A stretch of 64,000 bases of DNA from Pseudomonadales bacterium (GCA_024234815.1 JACKNO010000005.1:248001-312000), one strand, 5' to 3'; shown: positions 43,073 through 52,317, numbered from the stretch's first letter. Made by a program: numbers and translations. Notes: a model not told the origin generated them from the sequence alone.

Positions 43073-43683
43073 ACGAGTCGGGGCTGGCGGAGACGCTGCA
43101 GCAGGCCGCGCTGGCAATGTCCGCGTGGGAGGCCGTCGCCGTGGTGCTGGGGGTGGCATACCTGCTGCTCGCGATGCGAGAAAGCCTGTGGTGCTGGTAT
43201 GCCGCATTTATCAGCACCGCTATTTTCCTGGTGCTGTTCTGGGAAGTAAGCCTGTTGATGGAGTCCGCCCTGCAGGTGTATTACCTGGCGATGGCAGCCT
43301 ACGGCTGGTGGCAGTGGCAGCATGGCAGTGGCGGGCAAACCGAGCTGGCCATTTCCCGCTGGGGCTCCCGGCAGCATCTGGCTGCCCTCTGCGCGGTACT
43401 GCTGATCTCTGCTGTCAGCGGGTCGCTGCTGCAACACTACACGGGCGCCGCCCTGCCCTATCTCGATTCCTTCACCACCTGGGGCAGCGTCCTCACCACC
43501 TGGATGGTGGCCCGCAAGATCCTGGAAAACTGGCTGTACTGGCTGGTGATAGACAGCGTTTCCATCTATCTTTACCTCGACCGCGAACTGTACCTGACCG
43601 CCGCCCTGTTCGCGCTGTACCTCGTCATCGTCATGTTTGGATACCGCAAATGGTTGCTGCACTACCAGGCAACATCCGGCTGA
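43069..43683 (+). CDS. PnuT-type vitamin permease (PnuC family)
   Basis: A 204-residue polytopic membrane protein with about seven hydrophobic segments and Trp/Tyr-rich helices (ALQVYYLAMAAYGWWQWQ; ENWLYWLVIDSVSIYLY), typical of the PnuC fold. In TPP-regulated operons the family member is PnuT, a thiamine permease. The TTG at 43069 is chosen as start since it overlaps the preceding stop and the following protein begins at once with a sensible N-terminus. It probably moves thiamine across the inner membrane by facilitated diffusion, trapped by the kinase that follows. Confidence 0.88.
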   Translation: MNESGLAETLQQAALAMSAWEAVAVVLGVAYLLLAMRESLWCWYAAFISTAIFLVLFWEVSLLMESALQVYYLAMAAYGWWQWQHGSGGQTELAISRWGSRQHLAALCAVLLISAVSGSLLQHYTGAALPYLDSFTTWGSVLTTWMVARKILENWLYWLVIDSVSIYLYLDRELYLTAALFALYLVIVMFGYRKWLLHYQATSG

Positions 43684-44537
43684 AGCTCGATCAAACCCTG
43701 GCCCAGTGGCGACAGTGGGCCTGTGACCCACCACTGGCAGGCGTGCCCAAGCTTGTTGCGACCCTGGGCGCCGGGCTGAGCAACTTCAGTATATTGGTCG
43801 AAGCCGATTCACGCTTCGTCGTGCGAATAGATGGTATCGATCCGGTGGTGCACAAGCTCAACCGCCACGGTGAGTGGCGCAGTCTGGAGGCCGCCCACGG
43901 GGCCGGCCTCGCACCGGCGCCACGCTATTTCAACCCCGCGCTGGGCAGCCTGGTCTGCGACTACCTCACCCCCGATGGCGAGCAGCCACTGAACATACCT
44001 GATATTGCACAGCTGCTGCGCGGCATTCACCAGCTGCCGGCACGACACCATCGCCTGGACCTGGCGGAGCGCCTTCTCAGCTACGAAAAACGCCTGATAC
44101 ACCGCAACCCGGCCAGCCGCGCACTGCTGGAGGACTACCGGCTGCCGGTGACGGAGGCCCTGTCCGCGGCCGGCCAGACCCGGCAGCCGCAGGTACTCTG
44201 CCACCACGACCTGCTACGTGCCAACCGACTCTACAGCGGCGGCCGCCTGTTCGCGCTGGACTGGGAATACAGCGCCATGGGTAGCGCCTGGTACGAACTG
44301 GCTGTAGTCGCCGCCGGCGACGAGCTGACGCCGGCCGAAACAGACACCCTGCTCCGCGCCTATCTCGGCAGCGCGGCCAGTGAGTCACAGCGGCGGCTGG
44401 TGATGCAATACACCTGCGTCTATCGCTACCTGGAACTGCTTTGGTATCTCGCCCAGGATCATCCCGGCCTGGACGACCGCAAACTGGAATTCAAGCGGGA
44501 ACTGCTCGATAAAAATCTGCGCGAGCTGGGCCCCTGA
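43650..44537 (+). CDS. ThiK-like thiamine kinase (APH fold)
   Basis: 295 residues from ATG 43650, overlapping pnuT by 34 bases; the frame runs farther back but inside pnuT. The aminoglycoside phosphotransferase fold is shown by HHDLLRANRL (Brenner motif HxDxxxxN) and the metal-binding DWEYSAMGSAW. In this operon it would phosphorylate thiamine to keep it in the cell, as ThiK does. The exact position of the start is uncertain; CTG/ATG alternatives lie nearby. Last gene of the riboswitch operon. Confidence 0.85.
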   Translation: MVAALPGNIRLKLDQTLAQWRQWACDPPLAGVPKLVATLGAGLSNFSILVEADSRFVVRIDGIDPVVHKLNRHGEWRSLEAAHGAGLAPAPRYFNPALGSLVCDYLTPDGEQPLNIPDIAQLLRGIHQLPARHHRLDLAERLLSYEKRLIHRNPASRALLEDYRLPVTEALSAAGQTRQPQVLCHHDLLRANRLYSGGRLFALDWEYSAMGSAWYELAVVAAGDELTPAETDTLLRAYLGSAASESQRRLVMQYTCVYRYLELLWYLAQDHPGLDDRKLEFKRELLDKNLRELGP

Positions 44538-44594
44538 TACAAAACCCGGGACACCGCGTCCAACCGGGAGACGCGGGTGGAGAAGCTGCAAATA

Positions 44595-45077
44595 CTAGTC
44601 CCTGAAGTTGCTGAACTGCAGCGGCAATCCGATATCCGCCTTGCGCAACAGCGCGATCACCTGTTGCAGGTCGTCGCGCTTTTTTCCCGTAACCCGCACC
44701 TGGTCGCCCTGGATCTGGGTCTGCACTTTCATCTTGGCATCCTTGATCTGTTTTACGACCGCCCTGGCCTGGGTGCTGTCCAGGCCGTGGCGCAGCACCA
44801 CCGTCTGCTTGACCTGCTTGCCCGAAGTCACCGGCTCACCGCAGTCCATCGCAGCCGGGTCGATCTCGCACTTGATCAGCGCGGTGCGCAACATATCCTC
44901 CATCTGGGAGACCTGGAATTCGGCTTCGGCGGTGATTACCACAGTGCGCTCCTCGCGCTCGAAAGAAGCCTGCACGCCCTTGAAATCGAAACGATTGGCT
45001 ACAATTCTGCCCGCCTGGTCTACAGCGTTGGTCAGCTGGTGCAGATCGACTTCCGAAACAACGTCAAATGATGGCAT
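44595..45077 (-). CDS. yajQ: YajQ family nucleotide-binding protein
   Basis: A 160-residue protein matching YajQ from start to end (MPSFDVVSEVDLHQLTNAVD, VTGKKRDDLQQVIALLR). YajQ-type proteins bind nucleotides and, in Xanthomonas and Pseudomonas, cyclic di-GMP. It is divergent from the ketopantoate reductase gene, with 70 bases between, so their promoters overlap. Confidence 0.95.
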   Translation of the reverse strand: MPSFDVVSEVDLHQLTNAVDQAGRIVANRFDFKGVQASFEREERTVVITAEAEFQVSQMEDMLRTALIKCEIDPAAMDCGEPVTSGKQVKQTVVLRHGLDSTQARAVVKQIKDAKMKVQTQIQGDQVRVTGKKRDDLQQVIALLRKADIGLPLQFSNFRD

Positions 45078-45147
45078 AGTGCATTTCCCCGTTATTGGCC
45101 AGGAGCTACATAGTAATGAGCTGCGGCAAGTTTACAATCATGAGCGC

Positions 45148-46095
45148 ATGCCGCTACCGGTAAATTCCAGCCACTGGCACGTGCTGGGCGCGGGCGCGAT
45201 GGGCTGCCTGTTTGCCAGCCAGCTGCAACAGGCCGGCTGCCCCGTCACCCTGGTGCTGCGCCAGACCGGCGCGGCGGCGACCGCCCGGGTGCAGCTGGCC
45301 CGGAACGGCGACAGCCTGTACTTCGATACCCCTGTTTCATGCGCAGCGGAAAAAAGTACGATAAGCCACCTGCTGGTGACCACCAAGGCGCAGGACGTGT
45401 GCGTGGCGGTATTGTCCGTGGCGCACCGACTCTCTGCGCAGAGCCAGATTCTACTGCTGTCCAACGGACTGGGCTACGCCCGGGACCTGCAGGAGCGGCT
45501 GCCGCGGCCGCAATACTTCTACGGCACCACCACGGCGGGCGCCTATCGCATCGACGACCACGGCGACATCGACCCGGGTCCGGGTGGCGAAACACCCTTC
45601 AGGCATATTCGTCACGCCGGGCAGGGCCTCACCCGGATCGGCCAGCCCGGCCGCGCTGCCCCCCCGGACTGGTTCAGCCAGTGGTCAACCGCGGTACAGC
45701 CCAGTAGCTGGGACCCGCATATCGAGCAGGCGCTGTGGCTCAAGCTCGCTATCAACTGCGCCATCAACCCGCTCACCGCCCTGCATCGCTGCAGTAACGG
45801 TGAACTTGCCGCCCCCGGGATGGCGCCGCAGGTCACCGGCCTGTGCGACGAAATCGTGCAGGTAAGCGAAGCGGCGGGTTACGGCGGAGTCACCGCGGAC
45901 CTGCATGCCCGGGTAAGTGAGGTCATCGAGGCGACCGCGAGCAACCGCTCATCGATGCTGCAGGACGTGCTGGCCGGGCGGCAAACGGAAATCCAGTACA
46001 TTACCGGCCACCTGCTCAGCGTGGCTCGTGCCCACGGGGTTGACGTCCCCCGGAACGAAGCCCTTTTCAGGAGCATCCTCGCCCGTGATAACTGA
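45148..46095 (+). CDS. panE: 2-Dehydropantoate 2-reductase
   Basis: 315 residues from ATG 45148 (the longer open frame upstream is not used). N-terminal Rossmann motif GAGAMGCLFASQL binds NADPH. The catalytic and substrate residues typical of the family are in WLKLAINCAINPLTAL (Lys, Asn, Asn). It makes pantoate for coenzyme A. A YhhN gene follows with an 11-base overlap. Confidence 0.9.
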   Translation: MPLPVNSSHWHVLGAGAMGCLFASQLQQAGCPVTLVLRQTGAAATARVQLARNGDSLYFDTPVSCAAEKSTISHLLVTTKAQDVCVAVLSVAHRLSAQSQILLLSNGLGYARDLQERLPRPQYFYGTTTAGAYRIDDHGDIDPGPGGETPFRHIRHAGQGLTRIGQPGRAAPPDWFSQWSTAVQPSSWDPHIEQALWLKLAINCAINPLTALHRCSNGELAAPGMAPQVTGLCDEIVQVSEAAGYGGVTADLHARVSEVIEATASNRSSMLQDVLAGRQTEIQYITGHLLSVARAHGVDVPRNEALFRSILARDN

Positions 46096-46744
46096 AGCAC
46101 TGCAATCGTCCACTGTGCTGGCTCCGGCGCTGTTGTCGGCCCTGGCGGTCAGCGCGCTGGTGGTATCGGACCAGTACAACTTCCGTCCGGGGCGCTACCT
46201 GTGCAAACCGCTGGCGGCACTCGCCTTTATCTGGCTGGCGCTGGCGCTGGGCGCGCTGCAGTCCGAATACGGCAGCTGGCTGCTGGCGGGCCTGCTGTGC
46301 TGCATGGCGGGCGACCTGCTGTTGATGCCGGACAACGAGCGCACATTCCTGGCGGGATTGATCGCCTTCCTCTGCGGCCACCTGCTGTATGCCGTTGCGT
46401 TTTTACACCTGCTCATCAACCCGACCGGGCTGGCGCTATCGATAATACCCGCCATCATCCTGCTGTGGTTCGCCTCACGCTGGTTGCCTGCGGTCGAGCC
46501 GCAGATGAAGCTACCCGTGACGCTGTATACCCTGGTGATCACGGGCATGCTGCTGTGCGCCGGCTTGAGCGCCGGGCAACCGGCGGCGTCATACATTATC
46601 AGCGGCGCCTGGGGCTTCGCCATATCGGACCTGGCGGTGGCGCGACAACAGTTTGTCCAGAGCAGCCGCTGGAACGGCTTGTGGGGTACGCCACTGTATT
46701 TCCTGTCGCAGATGGTGCTGGCGGCGTCCGTCGCGTTCGTCTAA
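46085..46744 (+). CDS. YhhN family membrane protein (lysoplasmalogenase type)
   Basis: 219 residues from a GTG at 46085 overlapping the panE stop. About eight hydrophobic segments with the family pattern CCMAGDLLLMPDNERTF and GAWGFAISDLAVAR. In animals (TMEM86) and in Legionella this fold hydrolyses lysoplasmalogens; bacterial members are mostly untested. Convergent with the kinase gene, 24 bases between stops. Confidence 0.87.
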   Translation: MITEALQSSTVLAPALLSALAVSALVVSDQYNFRPGRYLCKPLAALAFIWLALALGALQSEYGSWLLAGLLCCMAGDLLLMPDNERTFLAGLIAFLCGHLLYAVAFLHLLINPTGLALSIIPAIILLWFASRWLPAVEPQMKLPVTLYTLVITGMLLCAGLSAGQPAASYIISGAWGFAISDLAVARQQFVQSSRWNGLWGTPLYFLSQMVLAASVAFV

Positions 46745-46768
46745 TCGCGCCGCGGAAAACCGCCTGGA

Positions 46769-48196
46769 TCAGGGGTACATTCCCTGGATTGTCGTGCGGA
46801 TAACATCGCGCCATTGGCGTGAGGTCATATCGGGAAACAGGACCGCCTGCCGGTTAAGCTGCCGGTCCTGCCAGTTGCGGGTGACCGCGAACACACATAG
46901 TAAATCGACGCAGCGCAGACCGAGTTGCAGCTGTTCCTCCGGTGCCGGCGGCTCGCGCAACGCCGGGTCGCCATACAGCGTGGTAACGGGCGTGGCGCCC
47001 ACGGGCCCGGTGACCCAGAGCGGGCCGAGGCGTTCGCTCATCGCCCCGGTTACTTCATCCACGAGCCAGCGACCGGTGATCTCCCGCGGGAGCTTCACGC
47101 TGGTCGCCAGGCGAATTACCGGCGCATCGATATGTACCCGCAGCCGCGTTGGCGGCAACTTCAGAAGATAGACAACGCCCGCCGCGAGGGCGATGCCCGC
47201 CAGTACCGCTGGCCAGCGCCACGCCCGCAGTTTCGCCAACAGCCGGGAACGGACATCCGCCAGCCTGGAATGCACCAGCCGCGAACGTCCACCCCGACCA
47301 AGACCGGGCGGGACAGCCGGCGGAATATCCTCTTCCGATTCCGGCCGGAAACAGGGCCGCGCCTCGTCCATCAGACTGTCGCCAGCCGCGAGCGGCATGG
47401 CGCGGGCCACCCGGCGCAAAACCTGCCGCACTGTACGGGTACCAGGTGGCCTGTCTGCCGGGTTCTTTTCCAGCAGTGCGGCCACCATGCCGGTCAGCTC
47501 CGCAGGCAGTTCGACATCCGGCGCCACGATATCTTCCAGTGGCGCAGGCGTCTGCTCCAGCAGGGCACGCGCATCCAGTTTGCCGTCGCGATAGAAAGGC
47601 TGCACACCACTCAACATACGGTAAAGCAGGCAGCCCAGGGCGAACAGGTCGGAGCGATGGTCGAGCGGCTTGCCCAGGTATTGCTCCGGTGACATGGCCG
47701 ATGGACTGCCCCCGGGCCATTGCCCCGCATCGGACTGCCGCGCGATACCAAAGTCCGTCAGTTTTACGCGACCGTTGGTACCGACAAGGACATTGGCCGC
47801 CTTCAGGTCGCCGTGAACTATATGTTGTTGACGCGCTATCGCCAGGGCGCCGGCTATATCGGTCGCAATGGCAAGAACACTGGCCAGGGAAGGACGCACG
47901 GACGCGAGAAGCTCCTCGAGATCGCACCCGGGGACATACTCCATCACCATCGCCAGGTGTTCGCTGGACTCGATGACGTCATGCATCTGTACGATCTTGG
48001 GGCTCTGCATCCTGGCCACCAGCTGGGCTTCATGCAGCAAGCGCTTGCGCGCCTTGCGCTCGGTCGGCAGGGAATAAATCTTGATAGCCACCCGGCGGCG
48101 CAGGCGCTTGTCATAGCCAAGGAAGAGTGAGCCCTGACCGCCCCTGTTGATCAGCCTGAGTATACGGTAGGGGCCCACCATGGCATCACCGGACAT
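46769..48196 (-). CDS. Membrane Ser/Thr protein kinase
   Basis: A 475-residue Hanks-type kinase. Kinase domain about residues 10-265: Gly-rich loop NRGGQGSLF (17-25), Lys39, Glu56, catalytic HGDLKAANVL (128-137) with Asp130 and Asn135, and DFG at 148-150. The usual HRD is HGD, a known functional variant. A basic, Pro-rich linker follows, then one membrane helix (about 329-348) and a C-terminal periplasmic domain of about 125 residues. The stop-to-start gap to the FHA-sigma54 activator is 7 bases, so they are one operon and probably one signalling pathway. Confidence 0.95.
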   Translation of the reverse strand: MSGDAMVGPYRILRLINRGGQGSLFLGYDKRLRRRVAIKIYSLPTERKARKRLLHEAQLVARMQSPKIVQMHDVIESSEHLAMVMEYVPGCDLEELLASVRPSLASVLAIATDIAGALAIARQQHIVHGDLKAANVLVGTNGRVKLTDFGIARQSDAGQWPGGSPSAMSPEQYLGKPLDHRSDLFALGCLLYRMLSGVQPFYRDGKLDARALLEQTPAPLEDIVAPDVELPAELTGMVAALLEKNPADRPPGTRTVRQVLRRVARAMPLAAGDSLMDEARPCFRPESEEDIPPAVPPGLGRGGRSRLVHSRLADVRSRLLAKLRAWRWPAVLAGIALAAGVVYLLKLPPTRLRVHIDAPVIRLATSVKLPREITGRWLVDEVTGAMSERLGPLWVTGPVGATPVTTLYGDPALREPPAPEEQLQLGLRCVDLLCVFAVTRNWQDRQLNRQAVLFPDMTSRQWRDVIRTTIQGMYP

Positions 48197-48203
48197 CTAT
48201 GCT

Positions 48204-49829
48204 TCAGTCCTCCTGTGCCCGGGTCCAGTCCAGCGCTGTATCGCGCAAGCGCGAGCGCAGCCCAGTAAATGACACCTTCAAATCCCGCGCTGCCGCCCTC
48301 ACATCGCCGCCATGCCTGCCCAGTGCCTCTTTCAATTCGGCCAGCGGCACCTGCCCGGCCAGGCGATAAAGCGGCGATTCATCCATGCGCCGGTATACCG
48401 ACTGTCGCGACACCCCCAGCTGGCGCGCCACATTGGCCACCTCGTACGCGGTGTCGTGCAACGCGGTGGCAAACTCCGCTTCACTGACATCGCGGATATG
48501 CCTGCGCGGCGCCGCGCGGGTGGCGCTCACCGCGGAGGACGCGGCATGGGAGGGTGATTGCAGCGTCTGGCGGATGTCGTCGGGCAGCATCACCCCGTCG
48601 ACGCTGGCTATTGCCACCTGACTGCTGAAGTTCGCCAGTTCGCGCACATTACCAGGCCAGTCATAGGCCAGAAACCGGTAAAAAAGTTCGGCCCAGGCGG
48701 CTATTTCAAGGGCGCTGGTCTCTACCCCGGGAAGCAGGTGCCCGCGCCCCAGCTGCCGCAGGTTCTTTTCCAGGAAGTGTAGCAATAGCTCGCCAATATC
48801 TTCCGGGTGCTCACGCAAGGGCAGCAGCTTGATCTCGCTGGCGCCAAGGCGATAGCGCAGGGCCGCCTTGAAATCGCAGCCCTCGCCTTCGAGCGCGGCA
48901 TCGGTGGCCGAAATGACCCTGACATCCACCTTGCGAATGGCACCGCCCACCGCCTGAATCTCCCGTTCCTGCAATGCGCGCAACAATTGGGGCTGGATTT
49001 CGGCGGGTGTATCACCGATTTCGTCCATGAACAGCGCGCCGCCATCAGCCTGCCCGAAGAAGCCCTCGTTGGCACTGGAGGCTCCCGTGTAGGCGCCGCG
49101 CGTGTTGCCAAACAGCAGGGCGGGGGCCAGGTCCGCGGGCATTGCCGCCATGTTGACCCTTACCAGCGGCTTTGAACCGCGCGCGCTGGCCTTGTGAATA
49201 GCCGTTGCAACCACCTCCTTGCCAGTGCCGGTTTCACCGCGCACCAGCACATCCAGCCCGGCATCGGCCAGCCGCAGAACCTGTTCACGCAGGCGTGTCA
49301 TGTAGGCGCTGCCCCCGCACAGTTCAACTGTTGCGGCGCGGGGTGCAACGGGTTCGCTCCACGGTGCGAGGCGCAGCAGCAGGACCACGCTGTGACCAAG
49401 CAGTATGGGGACTCCGGCGTGCAGTTGTTCGCGACTTAGCACCACCTTCTCGTGCAGCTCGCGGCCGCCGATGCGACAGCGACTGGTGGACGATGGCAGG
49501 CGTTCCACGGCCAGGTCCCCGCCCTCGCTCACCAGGGCCAGTGCCTGTCGGCTGACATGGGCATCCTCGAGTGGCGCGGCCGGTGTCCCCGGCGCCCGGA
49601 CGAATCCGGGGCTGCGCCGGCCCAGTATCCACGGCTCGCCGTCGTCCAGGCAAGGAACCTGTGCCGCTGCCCCGATACGGGAGGTGTCCGGATGAAATAC
49701 GATGGTAAGGACCAGCCGCTGCTCTTCGGCACTTCCGGGCAGGACGGGGATTACCGACGGCAGGGTCAGGTCGGCGTCGAGCCGGGTCAGCGTGGGCGGG
49801 TTGCGTCCGTGCATTAAGGTCAACTCCAT
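48204..49829 (-). CDS. FHA-domain sigma-54-dependent transcriptional activator
   Basis: A 541-residue activator. The FHA-like region (about 40-155) has LGRR at 69-72, but the usual Ser-x-x-His is DAHVSRQAL, without the His. The AAA+ domain has Walker A GETGTGKE (198-205), the sigma-54 loop as GAYTGA (245-250, normally GAFTGA) and Walker B ALFMDE (265-270). The C-terminus has two helix-turn-helix-like segments (VANVARQLGVSRQSVYRRM and DVRAAARDLKVSFTGLRSRL). The FHA normally reads phospho-Thr, and the upstream kinase is the obvious partner. Targets unknown; one sigma-54 promoter in the window precedes pilA. Confidence 0.92.
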   Translation of the reverse strand: MELTLMHGRNPPTLTRLDADLTLPSVIPVLPGSAEEQRLVLTIVFHPDTSRIGAAAQVPCLDDGEPWILGRRSPGFVRAPGTPAAPLEDAHVSRQALALVSEGGDLAVERLPSSTSRCRIGGRELHEKVVLSREQLHAGVPILLGHSVVLLLRLAPWSEPVAPRAATVELCGGSAYMTRLREQVLRLADAGLDVLVRGETGTGKEVVATAIHKASARGSKPLVRVNMAAMPADLAPALLFGNTRGAYTGASSANEGFFGQADGGALFMDEIGDTPAEIQPQLLRALQEREIQAVGGAIRKVDVRVISATDAALEGEGCDFKAALRYRLGASEIKLLPLREHPEDIGELLLHFLEKNLRQLGRGHLLPGVETSALEIAAWAELFYRFLAYDWPGNVRELANFSSQVAIASVDGVMLPDDIRQTLQSPSHAASSAVSATRAAPRRHIRDVSEAEFATALHDTAYEVANVARQLGVSRQSVYRRMDESPLYRLAGQVPLAELKEALGRHGGDVRAAARDLKVSFTGLRSRLRDTALDWTRAQED

Positions 49830-49837
49830 GAGCGGTG

Positions 49838-49860
49838 CTGCTAAGCCAAAAGCCTAGCAG
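49838..49860. repeat. Short inverted repeat upstream of the sigma-54 activator
   Basis: CTGCTA (49838-49843) and TAGCAG (49855-49860), extended by a flanking G-C pair, can form a 7-bp hairpin with an 11-base loop. It lies just upstream of the activator's start (49829) and downstream of ampE. It has no T-run on either strand, so it may be an operator or an RNA hairpin rather than a terminator. Confidence 0.3.
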
Positions 49861-49909
49861 CTGCCGGAGAAAATGTCCCCCCGTGTGCGGATCAAGGCCT
49901 GCCGGCCGG

Positions 49910-50767
49910 CTAGAACAGCAGGATCAACAGCGACAGAACCACAATCCAGCCTATCGCACTGCGCGACAGCAGGGCCTCAAACTCCCTGTTCTGTGCCGCC
50001 GCCTCGGGGCCAAACACTGCTTCGTCGCCAGACGGGTCACACACATCAGGACCCAGTGCCGCCACTCCCACCGAGTACAACACCTCTTGCGCGTTCGCGG
50101 CCGGGTCCGTCAGGGAGGCCAACAACTCATCCCGACTGCCGATAAAATCGCCGGTCACTGTAAAAGTCGACGCCAGTAGCCGCACCGGCACCCAGTCCAA
50201 CAGGGCCAGCCAGCGCAAGGCTGTCGCCGACGGGACCTCACTGGCTTCGCAATACAGCTGGGACAAGCGATACGCCAGGGCGCCGGCGGGGCCGAGCAGT
50301 ACAAAATAGAACATAACCGCAAACCAGCGCTGGAAACCCTCGTAGAGCATTACCCGTTGCACCCTTGCGTGTACTTCCAAAGCGGTATCGGGAGGATGCT
50401 CGTCGTTTTCCCAGTTGAACTGCTCGCTGGCGGCCAGATAGGCGGCCTCGAAATCCCCGCTGTAGGCGTGCCCGCGGTACTGCGCCATGGCCGCCTGGAA
50501 ATCGCCCCGCCCGAACGAGTACAACAACAACACAATCGCCAGCAGCAACCAGCCGAGACCAAACAGCACCGGCTCCACCGCGTCGAGTACCAGGTGCGCC
50601 AGGACCGTCGGCACCAGGACCGCCAGCGCCAGGCCAAGCCAGTCGCCAAAGCCCAGCGCTCCAACCCGGGCCCGCCAGCCATCGAACCAGTGATCATGCT
50701 GCACCCGCTCGGCCAGGCTCCAGGCCTGTTGCAGCAATACAGCGATAATTATTGCGAGAAATGTCAT
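49910..50767 (-). CDS. ampE: AmpE regulatory membrane protein
   Basis: A 285-residue polytopic membrane protein with N-terminal MTFLAIIIAVLLQQ, a soluble segment (about 35-45 and 90-140) and further hydrophobic segments near the C-terminus, ending in a hydrophobic tail. It is the usual partner of AmpD in the ampDE operon (here 2 bases after ampD). Its precise role in beta-lactamase control and cell-wall signalling is unclear. Confidence 0.9.
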   Translation of the reverse strand: MTFLAIIIAVLLQQAWSLAERVQHDHWFDGWRARVGALGFGDWLGLALAVLVPTVLAHLVLDAVEPVLFGLGWLLLAIVLLLYSFGRGDFQAAMAQYRGHAYSGDFEAAYLAASEQFNWENDEHPPDTALEVHARVQRVMLYEGFQRWFAVMFYFVLLGPAGALAYRLSQLYCEASEVPSATALRWLALLDWVPVRLLASTFTVTGDFIGSRDELLASLTDPAANAQEVLYSVGVAALGPDVCDPSGDEAVFGPEAAAQNREFEALLSRSAIGWIVVLSLLILLF

Positions 50768-50769
50768 TG

Positions 50770-51351
50770 TTATTCTCCGGTGCCCGCCAGCAGGCTGCGA
50801 TATTTATTCCAGTCAAACGCGGGCCCCGGGTCGGTCTTGCGCCCCGGGGCGATGTCGCTATGGCCCACGATCCTGCTGCCATCCAGTGTGCCGTAGTGCT
50901 CCAGGAGGGAGCGGGTCACGGCCGCCAGCACCTCGTATTGCTCGGCAGTGTATGCCTCATCGTCTGTCCCCTCCAGCTCAATGCCGATACTGAAGTCGTT
51001 ACAGTTGTCCCGACCGGCGTAGCAGGACTGCCCCGCGTGCCACGCCCTCTCGCCAAGATTCACGAACTGCACCAGCTCGCCACAGCGTCGCACCAGCAGG
51101 TGTGAGGATACCCGGGTGCCACGAATCTCCTCGAAGAAAGGGTGCTCGCTCCACTCCAGGCAGTTGGTGAACAGACGCTCGATACACTCGCCACCGAATT
51201 GTCCCGGGGGCAGTGAAATATTATGGATGACCAGCAATTCGGGCACACAACCATCGGGCCGCGGGCCAAAATTCGGTGACGGAACCTGCCGGGCCTGCAG
51301 CACCCGGCCGTTCTCCACAATAATCTCCCCGGTCCGGGTTTCGAGTGCCAT
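50770..51351 (-). CDS. ampD: N-acetylmuramyl-L-alanine amidase AmpD
   Basis: A 193-residue zinc amidase of the cytosolic peptidoglycan-recycling pathway that cleaves 1,6-anhydro-muropeptides. Zinc His43 is in LLVIHNISLPP, and a second His and an Asp lie in VGHSDIAPGRKTDPGP at the C-terminus. Usual length. It is divergent from nadC, 111 bases apart, and followed at once by ampE. Confidence 0.95.
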   Translation of the reverse strand: MALETRTGEIIVENGRVLQARQVPSPNFGPRPDGCVPELLVIHNISLPPGQFGGECIERLFTNCLEWSEHPFFEEIRGTRVSSHLLVRRCGELVQFVNLGERAWHAGQSCYAGRDNCNDFSIGIELEGTDDEAYTAEQYEVLAAVTRSLLEHYGTLDGSRIVGHSDIAPGRKTDPGPAFDWNKYRSLLAGTGE

Positions 51352-51402
51352 ACCCCATCATAGCCGAGACGCGGCGCGGCGCTCAATGACCCGGCCGCCC
51401 GA

Positions 51403-51432
51403 CTGACAGCCGGTGAGGGTAGCTGCTACAAT
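51403..51432 (+). promoter_or_regulatory. Candidate nadC promoter
   Basis: CTGACA (51403-51408) and TACAAT (51427-51432) are separated by 18 bases, 30 bases upstream of the nadC start. It is a moderate sigma-70 match. Confidence 0.45.
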
Positions 51433-51462
51433 CGCCAGCCTTCCAATCCCGCGACTACAGCA

Positions 51463-52317
51463 ATGAACGAGTGCCAGCCAGACAGGATTACCCCCAGTGA
51501 ACAGGATATCGGCGCGAATGTACGCGCAGCCCTGGCGGAGGACGTTGGGAGCGGCGATATCACCGCCGCCCTCATACCCGCAGCGGCGAATGCCAGCGCC
51601 CGGGTCATTACCCGGGAAGACGGCGTGTTGTGCGGTCGCGCCTGGGTAAACAGGGTCTTTGCTGAGCTGGACCCGTCCATCGAGCTCCAATGGGAGGCCG
51701 ACGATGGCTCGGCCATCGCCGCGGGAGACCTGTTGTTCACCGTGAGCGGCCCGGCGCGCGCACTGTTGACCGGCGAGCGCGCGGCACTGAACTTCCTGCA
51801 ACTCCTTTCCGGCACCGCTACAATCTGTCGCCGCTACGCGAACCTTGTGGCAGGTACTGGCGTAAAGCTGCTCGATACGCGCAAGACCATTCCGGGCCTG
51901 CGAATCGCGCAGAAGTATGCGGTTTCCTGTGGCGGCTGCTACAACCATCGCGTCGGTTTATACGATGCGTTTCTGATCAAGGAAAACCATATCCGGGCGG
52001 CCGGCGGCATCCTCCAGGCCGTGAATGCCGCAAGAGAGTCCGCACCGGGTAAGCTGGTGGAAGTCGAAGTGGAAAACCTGGACGAGCTGGCCGAGGCGCT
52101 GGCGGCCGCCTGCGACCGCGTAATGCTGGACAATTTTTCCCTGGAGGATATGGCCGAAGCCGTCAGGCGCAGCGCCGGCCGGGTGCAGCTGGAAGCCTCC
52201 GGCAATGTCACCGATCAAACCCTGAGGCCGATAGCGCAGACGGGCGTGAATTACATTTCAATCGGCGCCCTGACCAAGGATTGCAAGGCGCTGGATTTAT
52301 CGATGCGCCTTCTATAG
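51463..52317 (+). CDS. nadC: Nicotinate-nucleotide pyrophosphorylase
   Basis: A 284-residue quinolinate phosphoribosyltransferase for NAD synthesis. Family motifs: EDVGSGDITA near the N-terminus, LLDTRKTIPGLR (about 139-150) and GGCYNHRVGLYDAFLIKENH (about 158-177), plus the C-terminal barrel. Length is typical. The 3' end overlaps the convergent rraA by 6 bases. Confidence 0.96.
   Translation: MNECQPDRITPSEQDIGANVRAALAEDVGSGDITAALIPAAANASARVITREDGVLCGRAWVNRVFAELDPSIELQWEADDGSAIAAGDLLFTVSGPARALLTGERAALNFLQLLSGTATICRRYANLVAGTGVKLLDTRKTIPGLRIAQKYAVSCGGCYNHRVGLYDAFLIKENHIRAAGGILQAVNAARESAPGKLVEVEVENLDELAEALAAACDRVMLDNFSLEDMAEAVRRSAGRVQLEASGNVTDQTLRPIAQTGVNYISIGALTKDCKALDLSMRLL

Noticed and set aside
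49838..49860. Hairpin as a terminator of ampE
   Set aside because: No T-run on either strand and the stem is short.
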